Of a DNA stretch of 64,000 nt, positions 1 to 9,253 are shown piece after piece. The DNA comes from Candidatus Melainabacteria bacterium (lineage in GTDB: Bacteria; Cyanobacteriota; Vampirovibrionia; Obscuribacterales; Obscuribacteraceae), in assembly GCA_016716405.1 (NCBI GenBank), contig JADJWK010000001.1, positions 1,364,001-1,428,000 of the forward strand, in the 5' to 3' direction. The first letter of the stretch is position 1. Each line of letters opens with the position of its first letter. The position numbers were made by a program, and so were the translations under genes. A model generated the notes under the pieces. The model was not told the DNA's origin. It saw nothing but the letters and a program-made list of their open reading frames with translations, and did not search any database.

Positions 1-783
1 TCCCGGGTGCTCCGGCGCGAGTCCATTGCTCATCCGGGTGTCAGGGCTTTCGGGCGGGCGATCGCCGGTCGACGGGTCCTGGGCGCCGGCCGGCGCGGCA
101 AGTACGTGCTTGTCGCGCTTTCCGGCGGCGCCACTCTGGTGGTGCACCTGCGCATGTCCGGGCGTCTGCTAATCAAGGAGCAGGGAGCGGCTCCGGATCG
201 TTTCGCCCGGGTCTGTTTCGGGCTGGGAAGCGGCCGCGAGCTTCATTTCGAGGATATGCGGGTTTTCGGCAGGCTCTGGCTGGTGGCGCCGGACGAAGAC
301 CTGGAGTCCGTGGTCGGAGGGCTCGCCGGTCTCGGGGTGGAGCCGCTGGAGGGTCTCGTCCCGGAATATCTCGAGACCGCTTTCGCCGGCAAGAGCCAGC
401 CGGTCAAGAGCGCCCTGCTCGATCAGCGGATCGTGGCGGGGATCGGCAATATCTACGCCGATGAGTCGCTCTTCCTGGCAGGCATCAATCCGGTGCGGCG
501 GGCAGGCGGGTTGAGCAAGTCCGAGATCGCCCGGCTCTGTGCCACTATATGCGATGTGCTCCGCACTGCCATAGAGCGCGGCGGCTCGAGCATGAGAGAT
601 TACCAGAGTGCCCTGGGAGTGAACGGCAATTATCTCCACGAGGCATGGGTCTACGGGCGCAAGGGCGAGCCGTGCCGGGAGTGCCGTGCCACCATCGAGC
701 AGGTCCGGCTGGCGGGACGCTCAACCCATTTCTGCCCGAGCTGCCAGAAGCGAAAGGCGGGCAAGAAGCCGTCCCGATTGTAA
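1..783 (+). CDS. mutM: Formamidopyrimidine-DNA glycosylase, 5'-partial
   Basis: Fpg/MutM base-excision repair enzyme, which removes 8-oxoguanine and ring-opened purines and cleaves the abasic site. The frame is open from base 1, so about 15 N-terminal residues, including the catalytic proline of the PELPE start, lie before the window. Visible family marks are the HLRMSG strand, the helix-two-turns-helix signature GIGNIYADE, and a C-terminal zinc finger made of CREC and CPSC followed by QKRK. The 260 visible residues fit a family length near 270-275. Nothing in the visible part is broken. The identification is secure; the missing start is a window-edge effect. Confidence 0.96.
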   Translation, partial: SRVLRRESIAHPGVRAFGRAIAGRRVLGAGRRGKYVLVALSGGATLVVHLRMSGRLLIKEQGAAPDRFARVCFGLGSGRELHFEDMRVFGRLWLVAPDEDLESVVGGLAGLGVEPLEGLVPEYLETAFAGKSQPVKSALLDQRIVAGIGNIYADESLFLAGINPVRRAGGLSKSEIARLCATICDVLRTAIERGGSSMRDYQSALGVNGNYLHEAWVYGRKGEPCRECRATIEQVRLAGRSTHFCPSCQKRKAGKKPSRL

Positions 784-885
784 CGAGGCGGCAAGAATTA
801 ATCACTTCGATTGAACTTTTTTTCGCCGCCGGTCGTTTTCGAGCCAGGTTCTATTTGAGATCGCGACGACGATCGGGAGCGCATT

Positions 886-1113
886 ATGAGCAATGACGGT
901 ATTTTCGAGAAGATAAGAGAGCGTGGCAGGACTCAGCGGGCCTACTGGTTCGATACCAGTTATCCTCCAGGTTATGTCGAGCGTTATGTATCCGGCAAGA
1001 AGTCCTCGGACAGCTGGTTTCGCCTGCAGGCATTTCTCGCGTCCACTGATATCGAGAAGATCAAGGCCCTCGATCCGACTTATGAAGAGCCGGTTAACAG
1101 CGAAAATCCTTAA
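886..1113 (+). CDS. Small hypothetical protein (75 aa)
   Basis: A 75-residue soluble protein with no signal peptide or membrane segment and no family I recognise. It is charged at the start (EKIRERGRTQ) and has an aromatic, Tyr/Pro-rich middle (YWFDTSYPPGY). A GGGAG stretch lies about 8 bases before the ATG, which supports translation. It sits alone between mutM and a HAD hydrolase on the same strand, and both flanking gaps are too wide to argue for tight coupling. Function unknown; it could be a small lineage-specific regulator or binding protein. The call rests on the ribosome binding site and codon use only. Confidence 0.6.
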   Translation: MSNDGIFEKIRERGRTQRAYWFDTSYPPGYVERYVSGKKSSDSWFRLQAFLASTDIEKIKALDPTYEEPVNSENP

Positions 1114-1366
1114 ACTTTGCGATCCTTCGTTCACAATCCCTTGCCATGGCGCTCGACTGCGCCTAATGTGTTGCTAGCTAGTAGGTACGTGTTATGCCAG
1201 CTACAAGACTTCCCCAAAAATGCAAGAGCCAGCGGATCTAGAGCTGTAACGGATCCCGGTCTCATCCCCAGTATTTCTTCCCCTCTCCCCCAGCCCCTGC
1301 CACCGTCGGTGAGGCTGCCGGGTCTCGGCTCTTTCATTGTTTATCGAAATTCTCAAAGGTGACACC

Positions 1367-2266
1367 ATGCAAACCATCACTAACCCAAGCAGTCGAACCG
1401 TCGCTACCAGGCTCGTTATCACCGATGTCGACGGCACTCTCAGTTCGTTCATCGATTATTTCGTCCCGGCGATCAGGGACTATCTCAGGGACCTCAGCAA
1501 GCGAGTCAATCAGAGCGTCGAGGAGCTGGCCGCGGACATCGGTCATGTGATCGAGCGCCGGGGCACCCACGAATACCCCTGGCTCCTGGAAGAGACCAGT
1601 TTCGCCTGGAAGCACTATGCCGACGACCCCGACACTTTCGTGGCGGAGTTCGTCGAGCCCTTCTGGGAAGCTCTCGATCGCAATCGGGCCCGTTATCTCA
1701 GACCCTTCCCCAATGTCCTCGAAACTCTCAGCGAGCTCAAGGAGCGAGGAGTCCGGATCATCGCCCTCAGCGATGCGCCGGAGTATATGGCCAGGACCCG
1801 CAACAAGCAGATCTTCGACGGACTGCTCGACGCCGTCTATGCCCTCGAGACTGTGGAGCCGCTCAAAGACGACGTCTACAGGCCGATCACCCTGGACTAC
1901 GGGCGCCGGCGGGTCAAGCAGATGCGCGAGTCCGCCCGCACAGCCACGGCTTTCCATATTCTTCCTCAGTCCTACGAGAAGCCATGCCCCAGCGGTCTCG
2001 ACCGGGTACTGTCCGACCAGGGCGTTTTCCCTCAGGAGGCTCTCTTCATCGGGGACAGTCTCAGTAAAGACGGCATGGTGGCAGCCTCCAGAGGCATCCG
2101 CTTCCTGTGGGCCCACTACGGTCACCAGGTTCCCGCCGAATACGAGGAGATGGTCAACTATTCTCTGAAGCCTCGCCGGGATGACGACAGGGTCAAGCCG
2201 CAGCTGCCCGCTCATCTGATCACATCGGTGGCGGCACGATACGATGAAGTCCTGAATTATATCTAA
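1367..2266 (+). CDS. HAD-superfamily hydrolase
   Basis: A 299-residue haloacid dehalogenase-like phosphatase. Motif I is DVDGTLSSF with the nucleophilic Asp and the Asp two residues on; motif II is the strand ending IIALSDAP; motif IV is FIGDSLSKDG. A large helical cap lies between motifs I and II. The substrate cannot be told from sequence. The ATG at 1367 is chosen over one 30 bases upstream because AAAGGTG sits just before it. The stop overlaps by four bases the stop of the convergent membrane protein gene. Known family role: hydrolysis of small phosphomonoesters. Confidence 0.88.
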   Translation: MQTITNPSSRTVATRLVITDVDGTLSSFIDYFVPAIRDYLRDLSKRVNQSVEELAADIGHVIERRGTHEYPWLLEETSFAWKHYADDPDTFVAEFVEPFWEALDRNRARYLRPFPNVLETLSELKERGVRIIALSDAPEYMARTRNKQIFDGLLDAVYALETVEPLKDDVYRPITLDYGRRRVKQMRESARTATAFHILPQSYEKPCPSGLDRVLSDQGVFPQEALFIGDSLSKDGMVAASRGIRFLWAHYGHQVPAEYEEMVNYSLKPRRDDDRVKPQLPAHLITSVAARYDEVLNYI

Positions 2267-3330
2267 ATCTGACTCTGAGCAGGGTCTTGCTCACCACTGG
2301 CGGTGGCGGCTGCCGCGGCCTTGTTGCGGGTGCTCTCCACTAGCCAGCAGAAAGCGGCCGGTATCACGGCGCTGACGATGAAGCAGAGGAAGTGCAGGAC
2401 GGTTGCGAAAGCAGCGGCAGCATTCTTGTCGACCCCGGTGATCATTGTCAGAGCCGAGGTGACCATGCCGTGGAAGCCGCCGACGCTGCCCGGAGTCGGG
2501 ACCAGGTTGCCGAGAGTGCCGATGGCGAAACAGAGGAAGCAATTCAGCGCATCGACCTGCTTCTCGAGGTGAAAACCCAGGATCATCAGATAAAAGGTAA
2601 GAAAATAACAGAACCACATCGCTCCGGTCAAAAGGAGGATCATCGGGTAGGCTATCGGATCGGTGATGCAGCGGGTGCCCTGGTGAAATTGCTCGATGAG
2701 GTCATCGAGCTTATGGGAGATTCCTTCCGGAATATGTCCCTTGATCATGGGCAGGCTCTTCGCCCTGGTCATGATCGGGGCAGCCACGGGAAGCAATGCC
2801 AGGGCTGCTACGGTCACCACCATGAGGGCTATGCTGCCGCTGGTGAGCCAGCTCATCTGCTCGTGGACCTTGCTGGGGATGAATGGAACGGCAGCGGCGA
2901 AGAGCAATACAAGGAGGGCCAGGTCCAGAAGCCTGTCGATAAAGACCGTGGGAGCCACACCGGGCCAGGGGAGCTTCTCTGAGCGAGCCATGACCACCAG
3001 GCGGACCACTTCGCCCCCCCTGGGTATGCCCAGGTTGACCACATAGCCGGACACGATCGCATAGAAAGAATTCCAGAGGCTGACCGACCGATTGGCCACC
3101 GGTTTGAGCAGGATGATCCAGCGCCAGGCTCTCAGTATGTGACTGATCAGCCCGATAATCAGGGTGCCGATCACGTAGACCGGGTCGATAGTCTTGAGAT
3201 AGCCCAGAATGGCATTCAGGTCGCAGTCTTTGAATACCAGCCAGAGAAGGGCTGCGGCCAGCAGGAAAGCCAGGACCACTTTCCACCAGCTCGTGCCGGT
3301 GCGAAGCGATTCAGTGTCATTTGGGTTCAT
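2263..3330 (-). CDS. Lysylphosphatidylglycerol synthase TM-region/flippase-like membrane protein
   Basis: A 355-residue integral membrane protein of the UPF0104/YbhN-like group, related to the membrane part of MprF. It has about eight hydrophobic segments, starting with VVLAFLLAAALLWLVF, and family-typical stretches such as ILRAWRWIILLKPV, GYVVNLGIPRGGEVVR and VPTPGSVGGFHG. There is no aminoacyl-transfer domain, so it is more likely a lipid or lipid-linked sugar translocator or accessory than an LPG synthase. The ATG at 3330 is preferred to an upstream TTG at 3363 that has no ribosome binding site. It converges on the HAD gene with a four-base stop overlap. Confidence 0.87.
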   Translation of the reverse strand: MNPNDTESLRTGTSWWKVVLAFLLAAALLWLVFKDCDLNAILGYLKTIDPVYVIGTLIIGLISHILRAWRWIILLKPVANRSVSLWNSFYAIVSGYVVNLGIPRGGEVVRLVVMARSEKLPWPGVAPTVFIDRLLDLALLVLLFAAAVPFIPSKVHEQMSWLTSGSIALMVVTVAALALLPVAAPIMTRAKSLPMIKGHIPEGISHKLDDLIEQFHQGTRCITDPIAYPMILLLTGAMWFCYFLTFYLMILGFHLEKQVDALNCFLCFAIGTLGNLVPTPGSVGGFHGMVTSALTMITGVDKNAAAAFATVLHFLCFIVSAVIPAAFCWLVESTRNKAAAAATASGEQDPAQSQI

Positions 3331-3564
3331 CTCTGATATTGTAAACCGCTTAAATCCTGGCAATAAGTTTTACTGTTACGAAAACTGGGAATTAATGAGC
3401 ATTGGAGATGTCTGTCGCCCCGCTCGCCCTGAAAGCAGACTCCCGGACCGGATCCGGAAAGGTTTTTTACCAAAAGGCTACCGGAAAGAGGCGAAATGCG
3501 ACTGATAATCGACAAGATACGGTTTTCGGGCTGCTAGATTTCAACTGTGGTCGGTGACAAATCG

Positions 3565-5244
3565 ATGGGTGACAAAAAAACCAGGGTTCTTTTAATTGAG
3601 CACAACGAGGGACAGGCCGTCGCCCTGAAGAAAGTGCTCGACGAGGCTGCAGGCAAAGAGTTCTCTATGGAGTGGACGGAGCATCTGGCCGTCGGCCTCG
3701 AGCGTCTCGGGGAAGGCTCATATGACGTGGTCCTGCTCAGCCTCTCCATGCCGGACAAGTCCGGCCTGGAAGTGCTCGAGGAGCTGCGTGAGCTGGATTC
3801 CCGTATTCCGGTGGTGGTCCTCAGTGACGACCCCCGGGACAAGTCCGCAGCCGAGGCTGTCAAAGGCGGGGCTCAGGACTGTCTGGTCAAAGAGACCATC
3901 GACGCCAGCCGGCTCGCCCAGTCTCTGCGTTATGCAATAGACCTCAAGCGTGCCGAGGTCGCTCTCAATGAAGCCTCTTCTCGTCTCGAGGCTGCCACCT
4001 CCCGGCTGGAGGCCCTGGCCCATAACGATCCGCTTACCGAGTGTCTCAATGTCGCCGGCTTGCAGCGCGCTCTGCAAAACGAGTTCGAGCGCGCCCAGCG
4101 CAGCGGCGGCGCCCTGGTTGCGGTACTTCTCGATTGCGATGATTTCGATCGGATCAACGCCCAGCTCGGTCACGGGGTCGGTGACGTCGTCCTCAAGGAA
4201 ATCTCCAAGCGGATGAAAGACACCGTCAGGCCCACCGACCACATCGCCCGCATAGGCTCCGATGAGTTCCTGCTCCTTCTTCCCGAGACCCGTTTCGCCG
4301 AGGGTATGCTGGTGGCGGAGAAGATTCGCCTCTCGGTGGCGGAAAGCCCCCTGCGGCTTGCTTCCGAGACGATCAGAGTGACCGCCAGTCTCGGCGTTCT
4401 GGCCCTGCCATACGAATTCTGCTCCATCGAGGAGGTTCTCTCCCTGGTCCGCCTGGCGGTGCGTGAAAGCAAGCTTCTGGGCAAGAACCGCGTATCCTCG
4501 GGCGAGAAGCACAAGCGGGTCGGCCAGCCGGATCGCGATGCCCTCGATGAGCTCACTCATAAGCTGCGCCGGGGCGACTGCTTCCGAGCTGTCTCCATGC
4601 CCATCCTCCATCTGCCGGACGAGAAGCTGGTCGGTTATGAGATCCTCTCCCGGGGACCGGAAGGGGCTTTCGAGATGCCCGACGATCTCTTCCGGGTGAG
4701 CGTCGAGCACAACCTCCTCACCATAGTCGATTTGCGCTGCCTGAAGACCTGCCTCGCCGCCACCATCAATCCCAAGTTCGATCACAAGGCTCGTTTTCAC
4801 GTCAATCTTTTCCCATCCACCATCATCGATACTCCCATCGATCGACTGATGACCCTTTTCCCCACCGACAGCAAGAACGGCCGGTTCTGTGTGGAGATTA
4901 GCGAGCAGCAGTTCATCGGGGATCCAACCTATCTCAGGGATCATGTCCAGGAATTGAGCAAGCGTGGAGTGCTGGTGGCCATCGATGACGTCGGCTTCGG
5001 GCGCAGCTCCCTGGAGAGTCTCATAATTCTCGAGCCGGACATCGTCAAGATCGACCGCAAGTATGTCTCGGGCATCGCCCAGGACGCGACCAAGGAAAGG
5101 CTTTTGAGACGCCTGGTCAAAGTCGTCAATGCGCTGGGATCGGAGCTGATTGCCGAAGGCATCGAGTGCCGCGAAGAGCTCGAGCTCCTTCTCGACATGG
5201 GTGTCACCCATGGTCAGGGCTGGTACTGGGGCAAACCCGCCTGA
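3565..5244 (+). CDS. REC-GGDEF-EAL protein (cyclic di-GMP signalling)
   Basis: A 559-residue three-domain protein: receiver (about residues 5-120), short coiled coil, GGDEF (about 155-315) and EAL (about 330-555). The receiver is degenerate: the phospho-acceptor Asp is Ser (VVLLSLSMP) and the acidic pocket reads IEHNE. The diguanylate cyclase motif is GSDEF, with an RPTD inhibitory site five residues before it. The EAL motif reads EIL, but the metal and catalytic positions look kept (VNLF, VEISE, IDDVGFG, VKID, AEGIE), so phosphodiesterase activity is plausible. ATG 3565 follows GGTGAC; an upstream GTG at 3547 lacks a site. A stand-alone receiver gene follows on the other strand. Confidence 0.92.
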   Translation: MGDKKTRVLLIEHNEGQAVALKKVLDEAAGKEFSMEWTEHLAVGLERLGEGSYDVVLLSLSMPDKSGLEVLEELRELDSRIPVVVLSDDPRDKSAAEAVKGGAQDCLVKETIDASRLAQSLRYAIDLKRAEVALNEASSRLEAATSRLEALAHNDPLTECLNVAGLQRALQNEFERAQRSGGALVAVLLDCDDFDRINAQLGHGVGDVVLKEISKRMKDTVRPTDHIARIGSDEFLLLLPETRFAEGMLVAEKIRLSVAESPLRLASETIRVTASLGVLALPYEFCSIEEVLSLVRLAVRESKLLGKNRVSSGEKHKRVGQPDRDALDELTHKLRRGDCFRAVSMPILHLPDEKLVGYEILSRGPEGAFEMPDDLFRVSVEHNLLTIVDLRCLKTCLAATINPKFDHKARFHVNLFPSTIIDTPIDRLMTLFPTDSKNGRFCVEISEQQFIGDPTYLRDHVQELSKRGVLVAIDDVGFGRSSLESLIILEPDIVKIDRKYVSGIAQDATKERLLRRLVKVVNALGSELIAEGIECREELELLLDMGVTHGQGWYWGKPA

Positions 5245-5265
5245 TTCAGGTGTGTTCCGGACAAG

Positions 5266-5637
5266 TCAGGCCAGGCGGCTCTCGATTTCGCCCGGCAGGG
5301 TGAAAGGATTGAAGGGTTTGGCCATGATTCCGCTGGCGCCTTTGCTCCGGTAGTATTCGTCCTCGCCTTCCGTGACCCTGGTGGTGGTGAGGAAAATCGG
5401 CGTATTGGCAAGCGCCGGGGCCTGGCGTAGTTGTTGCAGGACGGCGACACCGTCCATATCAGGCATCGAGCTATCGAGAAGGATGACGTCCGGCGCCTCT
5501 CTGGCGGCTACCTGAATCGCCTCGTTGCCGGAAGATGCCGTGAGGACCTCCCAGCGAGCCACTCCGGTGAGGCTCAGCTTCCCGATTTTCAAGATATCGG
5601 GGTCGTCGTCGACCAGCATTACTTTTCGAATTTCCAT
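5266..5637 (-). CDS. CheY-like single-domain response regulator
   Basis: A 123-residue stand-alone receiver domain. All key positions are present: acidic pair (LVDDD), phospho-acceptor Asp in VILLDSSMPDMDG, the Thr of FLTTT and the Lys of MAKPFNP. It has no output domain, so it must act through a partner. It ends 21 bases from the stop of the REC-GGDEF-EAL gene and faces it; because that protein's own receiver lacks the Asp, the two may work together, which is inference. An upstream in-frame ATG at 5655 is possible; neither start has a strong ribosome binding site. It is transcribed away from the methyltransferase gene at 5668. Confidence 0.88.
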   Translation of the reverse strand: MEIRKVMLVDDDPDILKIGKLSLTGVARWEVLTASSGNEAIQVAAREAPDVILLDSSMPDMDGVAVLQQLRQAPALANTPIFLTTTRVTEGEDEYYRSKGASGIMAKPFNPFTLPGEIESRLA

Positions 5638-5667
5638 AGTAGTCAAATGTATCATAATTAGCGGGAT

Positions 5668-8613
5668 ATGCCAGGACATGCCACCAGAAAGCCGACCCTC
5701 ATCCAGGAAACAGGTCCTGCCGCCGGATTTGACCGGGTTAGCCTGAGGCGCAGCCTGCAGGAGATCATGAGAGCGATTGCTCCCGGCGCTCCGCAATTGC
5801 TTCAGGAGTCTTCCCTGGAGGATCTGTTCGAGAAGACCAGGGCTGCTTTTCTGGGTCTTTCCGCCTGCTCTCTCTTGCCGCGTCAATCGCCGGCCAGCCG
5901 TCTCGATCTCCTGGACGACTTGAGCGACTTCCTGGGGCTTCCCCGAGCGGCGCGTCCGGCTCTGGCAGTCGAAATGGAGCGCCTGACCGATTTGCACGAG
6001 GCTGTCGCGCAACCGGCGGATCTTTGCCAGTGCCTTGCCGCTCTTGCCTCGCGTCTTCTGGAATTCGATCTCCAGTATATCGATGGCGAGCTCGAAGTGC
6101 TTTCTCTGGACCGTATGCTCAAGCGGACCGGCAGTTATTTCACTCCTCCATTTCTGGCCCGGAAGGTGGTGGCGGCGGCGATGGCGGCTCTCCCCCCATC
6201 GGTCGGATCGCCCGGACGCCCCCTGCGCATTCTGGACCCGGCAATGGGACCGGGAATATTTCTGCTTTCCGCCTGGCAGGAGCTGGAGGATGGAGGTTAC
6301 CGGCATGAGCCCAGGGATACTCTGTATGGTGTCGATCTCGATCTTGCCAATGTCGTCTGCGCTCGTTTCATCCTCTGGTATGCTACCGGAGCCCAGGGCG
6401 GCGACGCCTTTTCGCGGTTCGCCAATCTGAGAGCCGGTGATTCCATAACCGGCGCTCCGGTAGCATCGCTGCCACCGGAACTGGCCGGGCACAGGCAGCG
6501 AATCGAGGCTGTCCTCGCTCTCGATCCGTCCCGAGCCGTCTCGCGCCGCGGGGCTCTCTGGTTCGCCCGGCCCGGCGATTTCAGCCTCGATGCCGACGAT
6601 GCCGACTTGCTCTCGTATCTGGATCTTGTGAGCGCGCGGGAGCGAATCTTTGCTTATGAAGAGCAGCTCGTGCCGGAATTCGATATGATTCTCGGCAACC
6701 CGCCCTGGGAAATCGCCAAGCCCAATTCCCGGGAGTTCTTCGGACGTTACGAAGGAGCTTACTGGTCCTACGAAAAGCAAGAGGCTATACGCAAGCAGTC
6801 GAGCCTTTCCCGGGAGCATCCGAGGCTGTGGAGCAAGTGGTCCCGGCTCCTGAGCCGTTATCAGAGTCTCGGGCGATTCGTCAGGGCGGCTTTCCGGAGG
6901 CAGGGAAGAGGCGATCTGAATCTCTACAAGCTTTTCGTCGAGCGCTCTCTCGGGCTTCTCCGAAGAGACGGCGGCGTCCTCGCCATGATCGTCCCTGCCG
7001 GGATCTATTGCGATAGCGGCAGCCGCGAATTGCGCCGCTACTTGATCGAGCAGTGCGAGCTCACCGACATCGTCGGATTCGATAATGCCGATGCCGCCTT
7101 TCCTATTCACAGATCGTTCAAGTATTGCTACTTCGTCGCCCGCATGGGTAGTACTACTGGTGATATCACAGTCTCTTTTCTCAACAGCGCATCCTCGCTC
7201 TCCGTCGAGGCCGGCGCCTCCCTGAGCGCCGGGCGTATAGCAGCGATGAGCCCGGAGTATCTCGTTTTCCCGGAGGTGGAAGGCGAGAAAGCTCTCGCGA
7301 TTCTGGAACGTCTCTACCACTCGGGAAGGCTCCTCGACGGCTATGAGGCTTTCGATTGGCGGCTGGCTTACCGCCGGGAGCTGGACATGACCATGGACTC
7401 CGGGCTCTTCACGGCACGCGATGAGCTGGAGGCGAGGGGCTACCGGGCCGATTTGTTCGGCAACTGGCTCGCCGGGAAGTGGCAACCCGGGAATCTCTCT
7501 GGCAACATCGCTTCCGCCGACGGAAAAAGCGGTATCGCCCTCGGGGATATAGAGGATGTCTATGTGCCGGTTTACGAAGGGAGGATGATCGGCTCATATA
7601 ATTGCGCCGCCAAGCACTGGCTCTCGGGTCACGGTCGCAAAGCCGTATGGCGCGACGGGCGGCCCGGCGAGGAGGGCGTTCCCGGACCTCGCTATCTGGT
7701 GCCGGCGGCGGTGCTCGACAGGGCTGTTCCCGGTCTCAAGACGGGCTTCCTCGCTGTGGGCAGCGATACCAATGCCCGCTCCATGATTGCCGCCTGTCTC
7801 AATCGAGTCGTCTGCGGAAATTCGGTACCTGTCTTCTATCTTACCGGAGATGGCGGTGGCGCTCTTTCACGAAGGACACTACAGCTGGTGCTTACCGGGG
7901 TGCTCAACAGCTTTGTCTTCGACTTCGCGGTCAGGCGCAGGCTGGCTGGATGCAATCTCAATTATTTCGTCCTTGCCGAGTGTCCGCTGCCGGCTCTCGA
8001 GAAGGCACCGAAAGAGCTGCTCGGGCTCGTTGCCGACATGGTGGCCACTCTTTCTCTGCCATCGAGCCGTCTTGCCGCTTCCTCGCTGAATCCGGGCGGC
8101 TCCTCGATTCCGCGTCCTGAAGGGAGAAGGCTCCTCATGGCTTTCGTCGATGCGGCGGTGGCCGGTCTCTACGGGCTCGAGCCCGGGGACCTTCAGACCA
8201 TTCTCGCCGGCTGCCTCTACCGTCCCGAAAAGGGGCGGCGGAGCTTCACCCTCGATGGCGGCTCTTTCGAAGACTCACCGCTGGTGATGACCGATGGCGA
8301 GATCGAGAGGCTGCCCGGACTTCCACCTGCCGAAATCGCCCGGCTCATGGCCGGGATCATCGAGCGCAGTATCGACACATCCGGGAGCCTGCCGGTCAAT
8401 CCGAAAGGTTTCCACCGGGTGGACCGGCTTGTGCCCCCGTCCTGTTCGCATCCCGCCCAGACCATAGTCACGGCTCACCTGGCAAAATGTCTCGGCCCGG
8501 ATGCTTTTCTGGAATACGGGCGGAGGCTTCTGGCGGATGGCGATGGCACATCCCGGGTTGTCGGGCAAGCGGCGCTTCTAGAGCGGATTCTCAGATCGAG
8601 GGCAGATATTTGA
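5668..8613 (+). CDS. Large N6-adenine DNA methyltransferase (Eco57I/type IIG-like)
   Basis: A 981-residue protein with the N6-adenine methylase core. Motif I is DPAMGPGIF near residue 190 and the catalytic motif IV is GNPPWE near residue 343. The helical N-terminus and the long C-terminal part fit the layout of type IIG enzymes, where the C-terminus reads the target sequence. I see no convincing PD-(D/E)xK or other nuclease motif, and no restriction endonuclease or specificity gene next to it, so it may be a solitary methylase, a type IIG enzyme with a nuclease I cannot see, or a BREX PglX-like relative. Four bases overlap the next gene. Start uncertain: the GCGGGA before the ATG is very close. 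Confidence 0.85.
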   Translation: MPGHATRKPTLIQETGPAAGFDRVSLRRSLQEIMRAIAPGAPQLLQESSLEDLFEKTRAAFLGLSACSLLPRQSPASRLDLLDDLSDFLGLPRAARPALAVEMERLTDLHEAVAQPADLCQCLAALASRLLEFDLQYIDGELEVLSLDRMLKRTGSYFTPPFLARKVVAAAMAALPPSVGSPGRPLRILDPAMGPGIFLLSAWQELEDGGYRHEPRDTLYGVDLDLANVVCARFILWYATGAQGGDAFSRFANLRAGDSITGAPVASLPPELAGHRQRIEAVLALDPSRAVSRRGALWFARPGDFSLDADDADLLSYLDLVSARERIFAYEEQLVPEFDMILGNPPWEIAKPNSREFFGRYEGAYWSYEKQEAIRKQSSLSREHPRLWSKWSRLLSRYQSLGRFVRAAFRRQGRGDLNLYKLFVERSLGLLRRDGGVLAMIVPAGIYCDSGSRELRRYLIEQCELTDIVGFDNADAAFPIHRSFKYCYFVARMGSTTGDITVSFLNSASSLSVEAGASLSAGRIAAMSPEYLVFPEVEGEKALAILERLYHSGRLLDGYEAFDWRLAYRRELDMTMDSGLFTARDELEARGYRADLFGNWLAGKWQPGNLSGNIASADGKSGIALGDIEDVYVPVYEGRMIGSYNCAAKHWLSGHGRKAVWRDGRPGEEGVPGPRYLVPAAVLDRAVPGLKTGFLAVGSDTNARSMIAACLNRVVCGNSVPVFYLTGDGGGALSRRTLQLVLTGVLNSFVFDFAVRRRLAGCNLNYFVLAECPLPALEKAPKELLGLVADMVATLSLPSSRLAASSLNPGGSSIPRPEGRRLLMAFVDAAVAGLYGLEPGDLQTILAGCLYRPEKGRRSFTLDGGSFEDSPLVMTDGEIERLPGLPPAEIARLMAGIIERSIDTSGSLPVNPKGFHRVDRLVPPSCSHPAQTIVTAHLAKCLGPDAFLEYGRRLLADGDGTSRVVGQAALLERILRSRADI

Positions 8614-9140
8614 AAGCACTTCATCCGGACCTGGTCGAGCAGTACGGACGTTATCGCGCCATGGCGGTCATCATCGCGCTATCGGGCACTCTGCCTCTGA
8701 TTACGCTGATCATTCTCCCTGTGGAGAACAAGGTGGTCATCCTCGCTTTCATTCTCCAGATACCCCTTGCCGTCGTCCTGGGCTATCTCATGGGGGTGAA
8801 GCGAATGCGTTATCTCGAGAGGGCAAGCGCCCTGGTCGCCGCCGGCCAGACGAGAAAAATGCGGGGTTTCGGTCCATTCCGGGGAAGCCCGTCTGAAACG
8901 GTCCTCACTTTCTGTATCGATCTCCTGGATGAAAGCGGCTCGGTGGAGAGACAGTGGCTCATTCCGGTGGGCGCTCAGGCCGACTATATCGTCGGTCTGC
9001 CGGCGCTTCCCGATCAGACCCATGCGCTGGAGTCCGCCACTGACCTGGAGGCTTTTGTCGACCCCGGGACAGGCAGTGTGGCGGCAGTGAGCGCCGGAGG
9101 ACGCATATTCTTCGTCTGCCCGCCCGCCAGACTCTTATGA
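8610..9140 (+). CDS. Small membrane protein coupled to the methyltransferase
   Basis: A protein of about 176 residues with two hydrophobic helices near the N-terminus (MAVIIALSGTLPLITLIILP and VVILAFILQIPLAVVLGYLM) and a soluble C-terminal part. No family recognised. The start is taken as the TTG at 8610, whose last bases form the TGA stop of the methyltransferase; this TTGA overlap suggests translational coupling. An internal ATG at 8660 would remove only a charged leader. Its tie to the methylase suggests shared expression but not shared function. Medium confidence in the start, good confidence that it is coding. Confidence 0.7.
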   Translation: MKALHPDLVEQYGRYRAMAVIIALSGTLPLITLIILPVENKVVILAFILQIPLAVVLGYLMGVKRMRYLERASALVAAGQTRKMRGFGPFRGSPSETVLTFCIDLLDESGSVERQWLIPVGAQADYIVGLPALPDQTHALESATDLEAFVDPGTGSVAAVSAGGRIFFVCPPARLL

Positions 9141-9253
9141 GATCTATTTACTGAAGAAGAGATATTACCTATTAGGTCGGTTTAAGGCCGGTCGACCTCC
9201 TGACAGCTAAGATTGTCCTGGTCGAGATCTGCGATGCAGAGGGTCGGTTATCG

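Noticed and set aside
5638..7485. Minus-strand frame continuing upstream of the CheY-like regulator
   Set aside because: It is the antisense of the methyltransferase gene; only the last 123 codons (5266-5637) match a receiver domain and have coding character.
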